Shown piece after piece: positions 41,378-50,718 of a stretch of 64,000 nucleotides of DNA. This DNA comes from JAAYPI01 sp963668615. Its GTDB lineage: Bacteria; Bacteroidota; Bacteroidia; Bacteroidales; Paludibacteraceae. The DNA is taken from assembly GCA_963668615.2 (NCBI GenBank), contig CAXXCL010000002.1, positions 310,001-374,000 on the forward strand, written 5' to 3'. The number at the start of each line of letters is the position of its first letter. Position 1 is the first letter of the stretch. A program made the translations under genes and the position numbers. The notes under the pieces were generated by a model. The model was not told where the DNA came from, did not search any database, and was given only the letters and a program-made list of their open reading frames with translations.

Positions 41378-43777
41378 ATGGATAATAATAACTTAAATCA
41401 GGAAAATAATTTTTCAGAAGGCGAAAATAGTTCATTTGATATAAAAATATGGATTATTCGTATATGTAAGGGATGGTATTTTTTTGTTATTTCTCTTATT
41501 TTGTTTATGGGTATAGCCTATTTGCAAAACAGAAGTTGGCAACCTGTTTATTGCTCATCTGCATTAGTTATTATAGAAGAGAACAAGGGTTTAGCTGGAG
41601 CCCAATCGGTTATGCAAGGGTTTGGGTTACAAAAAGGATATCGCAATGTAAATAATCAGATTGTTATGTTTAGTTCCCAAGATCTGATTGAAAAAGTGGT
41701 AAAAAAGATGCCGGAACTTGCGATTGATTACTATGCTAGAGGACGATTTAAAGTAAGTAATCTATATAAAAAATCGCCTATAGTTATTTCATCTTTGTAC
41801 ATAGCCCCGAATGCTTATGAAAGAGAATTCTCTATAAGGGATATTGGAAATAATTTTTACGAAATTTCTTTTGAGGGTGATAAAGAAACTCCCACCTTTT
41901 CAGTAAAAGGGGAATATGGTAAGCAATTAGAAACTTCAATGTTTTTTGTTACTATCGACAAAACTTCTTTTTATAGGAATAGGTTTAATATTTGTTTTAA
42001 TTTCAGAAATTTAGAAACGTTAGCTTCTGATTTACATTCTCGTTTAGTATTTGATTTTAAGATGACAGGTTCTTCTGTAGTGGAAGTTTCTTTAACTGGT
42101 AATGTTTATGAGAGAGATTGCGATTTTTTAAATGCTTTATGTGATGAATTTTTGGCAGAAGATTTGGCTCGTAAGAATGATGCTGCTATCAAAACTATTG
42201 ATTTTATAGATACTCAAATGTCTGAAATATCTGATTCTCTTCGGATATCAGAGAACCGATTGCAAAATTATAAGGCAAATAATTTCATGGTATCAACTGC
42301 TTCTGGGTCTGATTTGGCTGCTAAATACAATGAGATAGACTCTAAACAAACTGAATTACGATTGAAAGAATCATATATTAACTATCTAACCCATTATTTG
42401 GAACGTAATATGGAAGATGGTTCTGTCATAGCTCCTGCAAGCTTAGGCGTAAATGACGTGAATTTATCAAGTCTCGTAAGTCAGTTTACAGATTTACAGT
42501 TAAAGAAAAAAGAAGTTGGAGACAAAAGCCCTTACTATGCAAAATATACAAGAGATATAGAAAATGTTAAAGCACAAATGTTTGAGGCATTAAAAAATAT
42601 TAGAGCTAGTTTCAACATAGAGAAGGATGATTGGCAAAAAAGAGATAAAGAATTAATGTCTCAAGTAAGAGAATTACCATATAAGGAGCAACAACTTCTT
42701 AATTTTGAACGAAAATTTAAGGTAAATGATGATTATTATTCATTTTTAATGGAGAAAAGAGCTGATGCTCAAATTCAACGAGCATCTAATTCTCCCGATA
42801 ATATTATTTTAGATAAAGCAAGGCTAGCTTCTATTACTAATTCTTCGAGTAAAGGGAGTAATTATACTACATTCTTTTTGATAGGATTGCTTATTCCGTT
42901 GCTATTTCTCCTAATAAGAGAATATTTTTACCCTTTTTTAAGAACAGAAAATGAAATTATGAGTCTGTCAAAAGGTGCGTATTCAATATTGGGAATAATC
43001 CGTCATACAAATAGCAATTTGCCCGTTATTGTTGATAAATATCCAAGATCAATATCTGCAGAATCTTTTCGAGTTGCTCGTGCCAGAATAGAGTTTATAA
43101 CTTCTAAAACGACTTCTCTTTGTGTTATGTTTACTTCGACTCATTCGGGTGATGGAAAGACATATATAGCTGCTAATATGGCTGGCATTTTTGCTCTGAC
43201 TGGAAGAAAAACAATATTGGTTGATCTAGACTTGAGAAAGCCGAGTGTTTCCGCTTCTCTTTTCATTCCTAATAATAAGGGTCTTAGTAATTATTTGGCA
43301 GGTCAAATTGATTTAGATGAAGCTATTATAAAAGATTCCAATTATAAATTTGATGTAATGACGGTAGGTGTCATACCTCCAAATCCTGGAGAATTGATTA
43401 AGTCTGCTAAGATGGAAGGTCTTATAGAAATATTGAAAGAACGTTATGATTATGTTTTGTTCGATGCTTCTCCTATAGGATTGGTTGCAGATGCCTATTC
43501 TATAATAAATCAAGTAGATATAAATATATATGTAGTGCGTGCTGAAAAAACAGATAAAAGTTTCTTTAAAAAAGTTATTACTCAGTTGCGTTCGGATAAC
43601 ATAAAAAATATACATTTCCTTTTTAACGATGTTAATCTTAAAAAATTAGAGTATTCTTCTTATTATAACAATTATGGAAAATATGGAAAATCGTACAATC
43701 TGACAAATATATTGTCACGCAATGTTAACAAGGAAAATAATGAAGAATATTTTGATAAAATGGAAGATGAGGTATAA
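41378..43777 (+). CDS. Wzc-like polysaccharide co-polymerase / tyrosine autokinase
   Basis: 799 residues. Two transmembrane helices (about 27-47 and 495-512) flank a periplasmic Wzz-type coiled-coil region with NFERKFKVNDDYYSFLMEKR. The cytosolic BY-kinase domain has Walker A STHSGDGKTYIAAN (about 588-600; H-S-G-D-G in place of the usual PGEG), Walker A' TILVDLDLRKPS, and Walker B YVLFDASPIG. It ends with a tyrosine cluster (YSSYYNNYGKYGKSY), the autophosphorylation tail. Sets chain length and couples assembly to Wza export. 9 bp after the second Wza copy. Confidence 0.93.
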   Translation: MDNNNLNQENNFSEGENSSFDIKIWIIRICKGWYFFVISLILFMGIAYLQNRSWQPVYCSSALVIIEENKGLAGAQSVMQGFGLQKGYRNVNNQIVMFSSQDLIEKVVKKMPELAIDYYARGRFKVSNLYKKSPIVISSLYIAPNAYEREFSIRDIGNNFYEISFEGDKETPTFSVKGEYGKQLETSMFFVTIDKTSFYRNRFNICFNFRNLETLASDLHSRLVFDFKMTGSSVVEVSLTGNVYERDCDFLNALCDEFLAEDLARKNDAAIKTIDFIDTQMSEISDSLRISENRLQNYKANNFMVSTASGSDLAAKYNEIDSKQTELRLKESYINYLTHYLERNMEDGSVIAPASLGVNDVNLSSLVSQFTDLQLKKKEVGDKSPYYAKYTRDIENVKAQMFEALKNIRASFNIEKDDWQKRDKELMSQVRELPYKEQQLLNFERKFKVNDDYYSFLMEKRADAQIQRASNSPDNIILDKARLASITNSSSKGSNYTTFFLIGLLIPLLFLLIREYFYPFLRTENEIMSLSKGAYSILGIIRHTNSNLPVIVDKYPRSISAESFRVARARIEFITSKTTSLCVMFTSTHSGDGKTYIAANMAGIFALTGRKTILVDLDLRKPSVSASLFIPNNKGLSNYLAGQIDLDEAIIKDSNYKFDVMTVGVIPPNPGELIKSAKMEGLIEILKERYDYVLFDASPIGLVADAYSIINQVDINIYVVRAEKTDKSFFKKVITQLRSDNIKNIHFLFNDVNLKKLEYSSYYNNYGKYGKSYNLTNILSRNVNKENNEEYFDKMEDEV

Positions 43778-43798
43778 TAAATTTAATAATTATATTTT

Positions 43799-45094
43799 AT
43801 GAAATTGCAAAATCGAAAAATTGCTGTTGTGGGTTTAGGCTATGTTGGATTACCCTTAGCCATTGAATTTGGAAAGAAATATCGCGTGTTGGGTTTTGAT
43901 ATTAATCCAGAACGTGTTTTGGAATTACAACGTGGTGAGGATAGTACCTTAGAAGCTGATTTAGTAGGCATGAAAGAAGCTACGGAGTTATATAAAAAAG
44001 ACCTAGGTATTGGATTAAGTTTTGCTTGCTATCCTGAAAAATTAAGAGATTTCAATGTATTTATTGTGACAGTTCCCACTCCAATTGATGAATTTAATAA
44101 TCCGGATTTAACGCCATTATTAAAAGCATCAGCAATGATTGGACAGGTGTTGAAAGAGGGTGATGTTGTTATTTATGAATCGACAGTATATCCCGGATGT
44201 ACAGAGGAAGATTGTGTTCCTGTATTGGAGAAGTTTTCAGGGTTAAAATTTAACAAAGATTTCTTTTGTGGTTATTCTCCTGAAAGAATTAATCCGGGAG
44301 ACAAAGTGAACACCCTTACTACCATAAAGAAAATAACTTCAGGCTCAACTCCTGAGGTGGCTAATTTGGTTGATGAATTATATTCGTCTATTATTAAGGC
44401 TGGTACACATAAAGCTCCCAGTATGAAGGTTGCTGAGGCTGGAAAAGCCATTGAAAATGCACAACGTGATATGAATATTTCATTTATGAATGAATTGGCT
44501 CTCATTTTTGATCGTATTGGTATTGATACCAATGATGTTATAGATGCTGCCGGTACAAAATGGAATTTTTTGAAATATAGACCTGGTCTTGTGGGTGGAC
44601 ATTGTATTAGTGTTGATCCATATTATTTGGCACACAAAGCAAAAGCCTTAGGGTATGATCCTCAAGTAATTCTTTCTGGGCGTCGTGTAAATAATAGCAT
44701 AGCACAATTTATTGCAAATAAGACTCTTAAATTGATGATTCAAGCTGGACATACGATTAAAAGCTCTAACGTACTAATTATGGGAATTACGTTTAAAGAA
44801 AACTGTCCGGATATGAGGAATACAAAAGTTGTTGATATTTACAAAGAGTTGTTGGAATTTGGAATTAATGTAGATGTATTTGACCCATGGGCAAAACCGG
44901 AGAATGTTAAACATGAATATGACATTGATTTATTAAGTACAATAGATGATAAAAAATCTTATCAAGCTGTAATCGTTGCTGTGGCTCATGATGATTTTAA
45001 AACTTTCAATTTTAAAAAATACAAAGATTCCGGTGCTGTAATATATGATGTTAAGGCTTTCTTAGACAGAGAGCTTGTGGATGCTCGTTTATAA
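43799..45094 (+). CDS. UDP-sugar 6-dehydrogenase, TviB/WbpA/CapL type
   Basis: 431 residues. NAD-dependent four-electron oxidation of a UDP-hexose(NAc) to the uronate. VVGLGYVGLPLAIEFGKKYRV (NAD fold), TVPTPID, ESTVYPGCTEEDCVP, and the catalytic Cys in GGHCISVDPYYL; the C-terminal domain has ITFKENCPDMRNTKV. These patterns place it with the UDP-GlcNAc/GalNAc dehydrogenase group (TviB, WbpO, CapL) rather than with Ugd next door. Gives an acidic amino sugar for the polymer. Start 21 bp after the kinase stop. Confidence 0.92.
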   Translation: MKLQNRKIAVVGLGYVGLPLAIEFGKKYRVLGFDINPERVLELQRGEDSTLEADLVGMKEATELYKKDLGIGLSFACYPEKLRDFNVFIVTVPTPIDEFNNPDLTPLLKASAMIGQVLKEGDVVIYESTVYPGCTEEDCVPVLEKFSGLKFNKDFFCGYSPERINPGDKVNTLTTIKKITSGSTPEVANLVDELYSSIIKAGTHKAPSMKVAEAGKAIENAQRDMNISFMNELALIFDRIGIDTNDVIDAAGTKWNFLKYRPGLVGGHCISVDPYYLAHKAKALGYDPQVILSGRRVNNSIAQFIANKTLKLMIQAGHTIKSSNVLIMGITFKENCPDMRNTKVVDIYKELLEFGINVDVFDPWAKPENVKHEYDIDLLSTIDDKKSYQAVIVAVAHDDFKTFNFKKYKDSGAVIYDVKAFLDRELVDARL

Positions 45095-45108
45095 TAAAAT
45101 AAAGAAAA

Positions 45109-46422
45109 ATGAAAATTGCGGTAGTGGGTACAGGTTATGTCGGTCTTGTTTCTGGTGCCTGTTTTGCTGAAATAGGAACGGATGTGACGTGTGTTGATAT
45201 AGATGCTTTAAAAATAGAAAATCTGAAAAAAGGCATTAATCCGATTTATGAACCGGGGTTGGAAGATATTGTAGAACGAAATGTAAAGGCTAATCGTTTG
45301 CATTTTACAAATCAACTAACCGATGTCTTGGATGATGTTCAGATTGTATTTAGTGCTGTCGGTACTCCTCCAAATGAAGATGGAAGTGCTGATTTGAAAT
45401 ATGTTTTGGAAGTTGCTCGTACTGTTGGTAAACACATGAACAATTATGTTTTGTTAGTAACAAAAAGTACAGTTCCTGTTGGCACTGCAAAAAAAGTACG
45501 ACAAGTTATTCAAGAAGAATTGAATGAAAGAGGCTTAGATATAGAATTTGATGTAGCTTCTAATCCTGAATTTTTAAAGGAAGGTGCAGCTATAAAGGAT
45601 TTTATGAGTCCTGATAGGGTTGTAATAGGTGTTGAAACTGAAAAAGCAAAGGAAGTGATGACTAAATTGTATCGTCCTTTTTTGTTAAATAATTTTCGGG
45701 TTATTTTTATGGACATACCTTCTGCTGAAATGACAAAATATGCAGCGAATTCTATGCTCGCAACTCGTATTAGTTTTATGAACGATATTGCTAATCTTTG
45801 TGAACTGGTAGGGGCAGATGTGAATATGGTACGTAAAGGCATTGGTTCAGATACTCGTATAGGCAGCAAATTTTTATATCCGGGTTGTGGTTATGGAGGA
45901 TCTTGTTTTCCTAAGGATGTCAAAGCTCTTATTAAAACAGCTAATCAGCAGGGTTATGGTATGCAACTATTAAAAGCTGTAGAAGAAGTTAATGAAAATC
46001 AAAAATCCATATTGGTTAAAAAACTCAGCAAACATTTTAAAGGAAATTTAAAAAGCAAAGTAATTGCTATTTGGGGGTTAGCCTTTAAGCCGAATACTGA
46101 TGATATGAGAGAAGCTCCCTCTTTGGTTATAATTGATGAATTATTGAAAACTGGATGTAAAGTGAGGGTATTTGATCCTATTGTTAAGCATTTACCTCAT
46201 AATCAATCAAACGATAAAGTTATATTCTGTAATGATATTTATGATACAGTTCTTGATGCCGAAGCATTATTATTAGTTACAGAATGGCAGGAATTTCGTT
46301 TGCCTAGCTGGCAAGTTATTTATAAAACAATGAAAAAACCTCTAATTATAGATGGTAGAAATATCTATGATAAGCAAGAATTGAAGGAATTAGGTTTTGA
46401 ATATGAAGGTATTGGAATTTAA
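45109..46422 (+). CDS. ugd: UDP-glucose 6-dehydrogenase
   Basis: 437 residues. Makes UDP-glucuronate. KIAVVGTGYVGLVSGACFAEIG at the start, TKSTVPVGTAKKV, catalytic Cys in GYGGSCFPKDVKAL, and AFKPNTDDMREAPS in the C-terminal domain. 14 bp after the TviB-type dehydrogenase; having both enzymes suggests the polymer carries two different uronic acids or derivatives. Confidence 0.95.
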   Translation: MKIAVVGTGYVGLVSGACFAEIGTDVTCVDIDALKIENLKKGINPIYEPGLEDIVERNVKANRLHFTNQLTDVLDDVQIVFSAVGTPPNEDGSADLKYVLEVARTVGKHMNNYVLLVTKSTVPVGTAKKVRQVIQEELNERGLDIEFDVASNPEFLKEGAAIKDFMSPDRVVIGVETEKAKEVMTKLYRPFLLNNFRVIFMDIPSAEMTKYAANSMLATRISFMNDIANLCELVGADVNMVRKGIGSDTRIGSKFLYPGCGYGGSCFPKDVKALIKTANQQGYGMQLLKAVEEVNENQKSILVKKLSKHFKGNLKSKVIAIWGLAFKPNTDDMREAPSLVIIDELLKTGCKVRVFDPIVKHLPHNQSNDKVIFCNDIYDTVLDAEALLLVTEWQEFRLPSWQVIYKTMKKPLIIDGRNIYDKQELKELGFEYEGIGI

Positions 46423-46458
46423 AATAAAATTAGGAAATAGAATAATTAATATTGAAAT

Positions 46459-47304
46459 ATGGCAGAAAATTGGACAACCGTCATTAAGCCCAAAGACAAA
46501 CTTTTAAGCATTGATTTTAGGGAAATTTGGCAATATAGGGATTTGTTTAGTATGTTTGTAAAGCGTGACATTATCACTCAATATAAACAAACGATTCTTG
46601 GTCCGGCTTGGTTTTTTATACAGCCCTTGTTTACTACAGTTATGTATATGGTAGTTTTTGGAGGAATTGCTGGTATTAGTACTGATGGGTTACCACAAGC
46701 TTTGTTTTATCTTTCGGGGATATTGTGTTGGCAGTATTTTGCAGATTGTTTAAATAAAACATCAAGTACATTTACATCGAATCAGGCAATTTTTGGGAAA
46801 GTTTATTTTCCACGGCTTATAGTTCCTTTGTCTATTGTGACGAGCAATCTTGTTCGAATGTTAATTCAATTATTGTTATTTGCAGCTGTTTATGTGTATT
46901 ATATTATTATTGGAACTCCTATTTGTCCGAATGTATATATACTTTTATTTCCTGTACTTATAATTATGTTGGCGGGATTGGGTTTGGCATTTGGTATTGT
47001 AATTTCTTCAATGACTACGAAATATCGTGATTTAACGATCTTGTTCACATTTGTTGTCCAACTTTGGATGTACGCTACACCCATTATTTATCCGCTAAGT
47101 ACTATTACAAACGAAAAAATAAGGTTAGCCATGACATTAAATCCTATAACATCAATTGTGGAAACATTTAAATATGGAGCTTTAGGCGTTGGTTCCTTTA
47201 GTTGGGGAGCTCTTGGCTATAGTTTTAGTTTTATGATGGTTTTGCTCATCATAGGTGTTATTGTATTTAATAAGGTTCAACGGAGTTTTATGGATACAGT
47301 GTGA
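46459..47304 (+). CDS. wzm: ABC transporter permease for polysaccharide export (Wzm/ABC-2 type)
   Basis: 281 residues, six transmembrane segments. It starts with the cytosolic gating segment DFREIWQYRDLFSMFVKRDIITQYKQTILGPAW, then IQPLFTTVMYMVVFGGIAG, and the later helices around AGLGLAFGIVISSMTTKYRDL and YATPIIYP. Belongs to the O-antigen/capsule ABC-2 permeases that move undecaprenol-linked glycan across the inner membrane. Paired with the ATPase gene 56 bp downstream. Confidence 0.93.
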   Translation: MAENWTTVIKPKDKLLSIDFREIWQYRDLFSMFVKRDIITQYKQTILGPAWFFIQPLFTTVMYMVVFGGIAGISTDGLPQALFYLSGILCWQYFADCLNKTSSTFTSNQAIFGKVYFPRLIVPLSIVTSNLVRMLIQLLLFAAVYVYYIIIGTPICPNVYILLFPVLIIMLAGLGLAFGIVISSMTTKYRDLTILFTFVVQLWMYATPIIYPLSTITNEKIRLAMTLNPITSIVETFKYGALGVGSFSWGALGYSFSFMMVLLIIGVIVFNKVQRSFMDTV

Positions 47305-47360
47305 TTCATGAATCAGGCATTCGTTAAACCTTCAAATTTTATAAACTCATTATCATTAAC

Positions 47361-48584
47361 ATGACAGCAATAGAATTCAATAATATTTCAAAACAATATA
47401 GACTTGGTTTAGTTTCAACTAAAACTCTTCAGCATGATTTAAATCGTTGGTGGAAAACGAGTGTTAAAGGTCAAGAAGATCCATATTTAAAGATTGGAGA
47501 AGCTAATGACCGTTCTATCAAGGGGGAAAGTGAATATGTTTGGGCATTGAAAGATATAGACTTTAAGGTTGAGCAGGGAGATGTTTTGGGCATTATAGGT
47601 AAAAATGGTGCAGGAAAAAGCACACTGCTAAAGATACTTTCAAAAGTCACGACTCCAACAACAGGATCAATTAGGGCTAGAGGACGTATAGCTTCTTTAC
47701 TTGAGGTTGGTACCGGCTTTCACCCTGAAATGACAGGAAGAGAAAATGTTTTCATGAACGGTGCCATTATGGGTATGACAAAAGCAGAAATTTCCCGCAA
47801 ATTAGATGAAATAGTTGATTTTTCTGGAGTTGAACGTTATTTGGACACTCCCGTAAAACGTTATAGTAGTGGAATGACTGTGCGCCTTGGCTTTGCTATT
47901 GCAGCTCACCTAGATCCTGAAATATTGGTGGTAGATGAAGTGTTGGCAGTTGGAGATGCGGAGTTTCAGAAGAAAGCTATTGGCAAGATGCAAGATGTAT
48001 CTAAAGGTGAGGGTAGAACTGTGCTTTTTGTTAGCCATAATATGGGAGCAGTACGGAATTTGTGTAAAACAGGAGTTATTTTGAAAAATGGTCAATTAGA
48101 TTACAGTGGAAATATTCACGATGTAATCGATTATTATTTGGCTGACGGGCAAAATATTAATTCTGAATATTATCCAATTAACAACGTCGTTAAAAGGGTT
48201 TCTGTGAACCAAGTAAAAGACAAGATATTTCTTCAACTTGATTATAACTCTGATAGGGTTATTAAGCAGCCAAATTTCGGTTTTGTTGTTTATGATTCAT
48301 ACCATAATCCGATATTTGGTACAAATCCCTTGAAGAGCGGACTTACCGATTTTGGAGAGCCAAAGAAAGAAGGTTCGGTAAAAGTAGAAATTTCTTCCCC
48401 GTTTTTGTACAATGGTTCTTATTCTATTAGTATTTGGTTTAGTAATGGAAATGTTGTCGGAGAACACTATTTTGTTGGAGAGCATTGTCTTTCTTTGATT
48501 ATTCAAGACATGAACCTTTCAACCGTAGCTAAGACTGTTTCTGAGGAAGGTGTGATTGTGCCTATTTGTAATTGGAATTTTTAG
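47361..48584 (+). CDS. wzt: ABC transporter ATPase for polysaccharide export (Wzt) with C-terminal carbohydrate-binding domain
   Basis: 407 residues. N-terminal ATPase: Walker A GIIGKNGAGKSTLLKIL, signature YSSGMTVRLGFAIA, Walker B ILVVDEVLAVGD, switch His in VSHNMG. The insertion HDLNRWWKTSVKGQEDPY near residue 30 is typical of Wzt. Residues about 265-407 form a beta-sandwich Wzt C-terminal domain (FLQLDYNSDRV, NFGFVVYDSYHNPIFGTNP), which in the family recognises the non-reducing terminus of a capped O-polysaccharide. So a specific terminal modification of the glycan is expected. Confidence 0.94.
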   Translation: MTAIEFNNISKQYRLGLVSTKTLQHDLNRWWKTSVKGQEDPYLKIGEANDRSIKGESEYVWALKDIDFKVEQGDVLGIIGKNGAGKSTLLKILSKVTTPTTGSIRARGRIASLLEVGTGFHPEMTGRENVFMNGAIMGMTKAEISRKLDEIVDFSGVERYLDTPVKRYSSGMTVRLGFAIAAHLDPEILVVDEVLAVGDAEFQKKAIGKMQDVSKGEGRTVLFVSHNMGAVRNLCKTGVILKNGQLDYSGNIHDVIDYYLADGQNINSEYYPINNVVKRVSVNQVKDKIFLQLDYNSDRVIKQPNFGFVVYDSYHNPIFGTNPLKSGLTDFGEPKKEGSVKVEISSPFLYNGSYSISIWFSNGNVVGEHYFVGEHCLSLIIQDMNLSTVAKTVSEEGVIVPICNWNF

Positions 48585-48589
48585 AAAAT

Positions 48590-49660
48590 ATGGAAAAAGG
48601 TTTAAAAGTTTCTATAATAATCCCTATATACAATGTAGCTGAATACATTGAAAGATGTTTGACTTCTATTATTAATCAAAATTACCAAAATATAGAAGCA
48701 ATTCTTGTGGATGACTGTGGAACTGATAATAGTATGCAAATTGTTGAACATTTTATTCAAAACTATAAGAATAATGGTGGAAAAATCTTATTTAAAATAA
48801 TAACTCATAGTAGAAATAGGGGATTATCTGCCGCAAGAAATAGTGGCATTGCTGCCGCCGAGGGTGATTATGTATATGCTTTGGATAGTGATGATGAAAT
48901 AACCCCCGACTGTATTGAAAATTTGGTAGGGCTGGCGGTTAAATATATCGGAGTAGATATTGTTCAGGGAAATATGCAATATATAGTTCCTTTTGTTGAT
49001 AATTCTTTTTTGGATTGGCGTGATATTGCTCATAAAAATTTACCGGAATTTATAAATAATAAATCAACATTGTTGGATCGTCTATATAATTATACTGATA
49101 ACAATTTTATTCCAATAAATTTTGCAGGAAAATTTATTAAGAAAGAGTTTATTGTTTGCAATTCATTAGCTCAATTTGAAGGTATTATTCACGAAGATGA
49201 ACATTGGATGTTTAAAATGTCCGAATGTATTTCAAGCATTGCTTTTTCTAAGGATTTTACTTACATACATTATGCAAATGAAGGTTCAATAATGCTTTCA
49301 GGCTCAAATTATAAAAGTATTAATTCATGGGCTATAATTTTGGATGATGTGTATTTTTCTTTGCAAAATCCTTGTTTAAAATTAAAGCGATCTTATTGTA
49401 TATCCATAGTTAAGGATCAGTACTTTAGAATTAATGTAGACACAGAAGAAAAAAATCTTGTTGTGAAGTATAAATGTTTGATTCATAAGATGCAAATATT
49501 TTCTTTCAAAAAATGTGACTTCATTTCAGGATTATTGTTAACAATACTTTATTGTTTGCCGTTTTTTTTACGCAAAAATCGAGTGATCGTAAAAATTTAT
49601 GGGAAAATTTTTAAACAGAAGACAATATTGTCTTTAATGCATTACAAAACAAAAAAATGA
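48590..49660 (+). CDS. Glycosyltransferase family 2
   Basis: 356 residues from ATG 48590, 5 bp after wzt; the TTG start 18 nt earlier is rejected. GT-A fold: VSIIIPIYNVAEYIERCL, LVDDCGTDNS, SRNRGLSAARNSGI, and DxD-type YALDSDDEITPD. The remaining ~240 residues lack a clear acceptor signature; a hydrophobic segment near the end (ISGLLLTILYCLPFF) may bind the membrane. Adds one sugar to the repeat unit; donor unknown. Confidence 0.88.
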   Translation: MEKGLKVSIIIPIYNVAEYIERCLTSIINQNYQNIEAILVDDCGTDNSMQIVEHFIQNYKNNGGKILFKIITHSRNRGLSAARNSGIAAAEGDYVYALDSDDEITPDCIENLVGLAVKYIGVDIVQGNMQYIVPFVDNSFLDWRDIAHKNLPEFINNKSTLLDRLYNYTDNNFIPINFAGKFIKKEFIVCNSLAQFEGIIHEDEHWMFKMSECISSIAFSKDFTYIHYANEGSIMLSGSNYKSINSWAIILDDVYFSLQNPCLKLKRSYCISIVKDQYFRINVDTEEKNLVVKYKCLIHKMQIFSFKKCDFISGLLLTILYCLPFFLRKNRVIVKIYGKIFKQKTILSLMHYKTKK

Positions 49661-50718
49661 ATTCAACAGTTGTTTTAAGTATATTGGTTATTTCCCATAA
49701 TCAAAAAGAGCAGCTTCAAAGATGCATTGATAGTATTTTGCATCAGTCTATTTTATATTCCTATGAAATAGTGATTAGTGATGATGCTTCAATTGATGGT
49801 ACTTGGGAGCTAATTCAAGAATATGAAAAACAACATAAGGGTTTGATTATTGGTGTGCAAATTAATTCGAGTAATTATAATCCGGCTAATACATCTCAGA
49901 GAAGTGGTTACAATAGATGTAATGCTTACAAAATTGCTCGTGGTAGGTACGTTGCACACGTTGATGCCGATGATTATTTTGTGGGTAATGACGTTTATCA
50001 AAGACAAGTCGAAAAACTTGAAGAACATCCAGAATGTAGTTTGTGTATGCAGAATGTTTGGATTTTGAAGGATGGAGATTCATTTGAAAAAGGACAGTCT
50101 TGGTTTTTGCAGGGACAGTTTTATGATGGTCAGGTAATTTCTGCGAATGAATTTATTTTAAGCAATTATTTTATTTTAAATCAAGCGTTTGTTGCACGTA
50201 AAAATGCTATTTTTAATCCTGTTGAATTATATGGAAAACGTTATGTTGATTCGGTAATTACATATCATCATTTGCAATTTGGAGATGTAATATACTTGGA
50301 AAAATGTGATTACGTTTACGTTCAATATTCGACCGCAATTACTAGTTCTCTTTCTTCAAGTGATCAACGTATTTTGTGGTTATTATCTTTATACGTTCCT
50401 TTGTTAATACCTAAGTTTACGGGGCTTTTTTTCGTTTCAGGTTTAAAGGAAATGCTCCATGTGGTCAATATGGCACGCAAAGGGGTAAAGTTGTCTGAAA
50501 AAAGTTTTAATTCAGTTAAAGATTTGAATGCATATCTTTATTTCGTATTTGGTAAGGTCAATTTGACTTTTCGAGACTCTTTTAGATTAAATTTGCTTCG
50601 TATCTTTTTGATTTTTTTAATTAACTCGAAAATAAAGAATGTTTGTATGTTGAAAATATTATATAGGTTAATGATAAATTCTAAAATTCCGAAAAATGCA
50701 GAATTTAAATTTAAATAA
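49657..50718 (+). CDS. Glycosyltransferase family 2
   Basis: 353 residues. Overlaps the previous gene by four bases (ATGA), so translation is coupled. VLSILVISHNQKEQLQRCIDSIL, ISDDASIDGTWELI, and HVDADDYF (DxD) show GT-A. No membrane-spanning start. It lacks the SAARN loop of the neighbouring enzyme, so it is a different subtype. Confidence 0.85.
   Translation: MNSTVVLSILVISHNQKEQLQRCIDSILHQSILYSYEIVISDDASIDGTWELIQEYEKQHKGLIIGVQINSSNYNPANTSQRSGYNRCNAYKIARGRYVAHVDADDYFVGNDVYQRQVEKLEEHPECSLCMQNVWILKDGDSFEKGQSWFLQGQFYDGQVISANEFILSNYFILNQAFVARKNAIFNPVELYGKRYVDSVITYHHLQFGDVIYLEKCDYVYVQYSTAITSSLSSSDQRILWLLSLYVPLLIPKFTGLFFVSGLKEMLHVVNMARKGVKLSEKSFNSVKDLNAYLYFVFGKVNLTFRDSFRLNLLRIFLIFLINSKIKNVCMLKILYRLMINSKIPKNAEFKFK

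Noticed and set aside
43799..46422. Possible recent duplication of UDP-glucose dehydrogenase
   Set aside because: The two dehydrogenases differ in catalytic signatures (GGHCISVDPYYL versus GYGGSCFPKD) and belong to different subfamilies.
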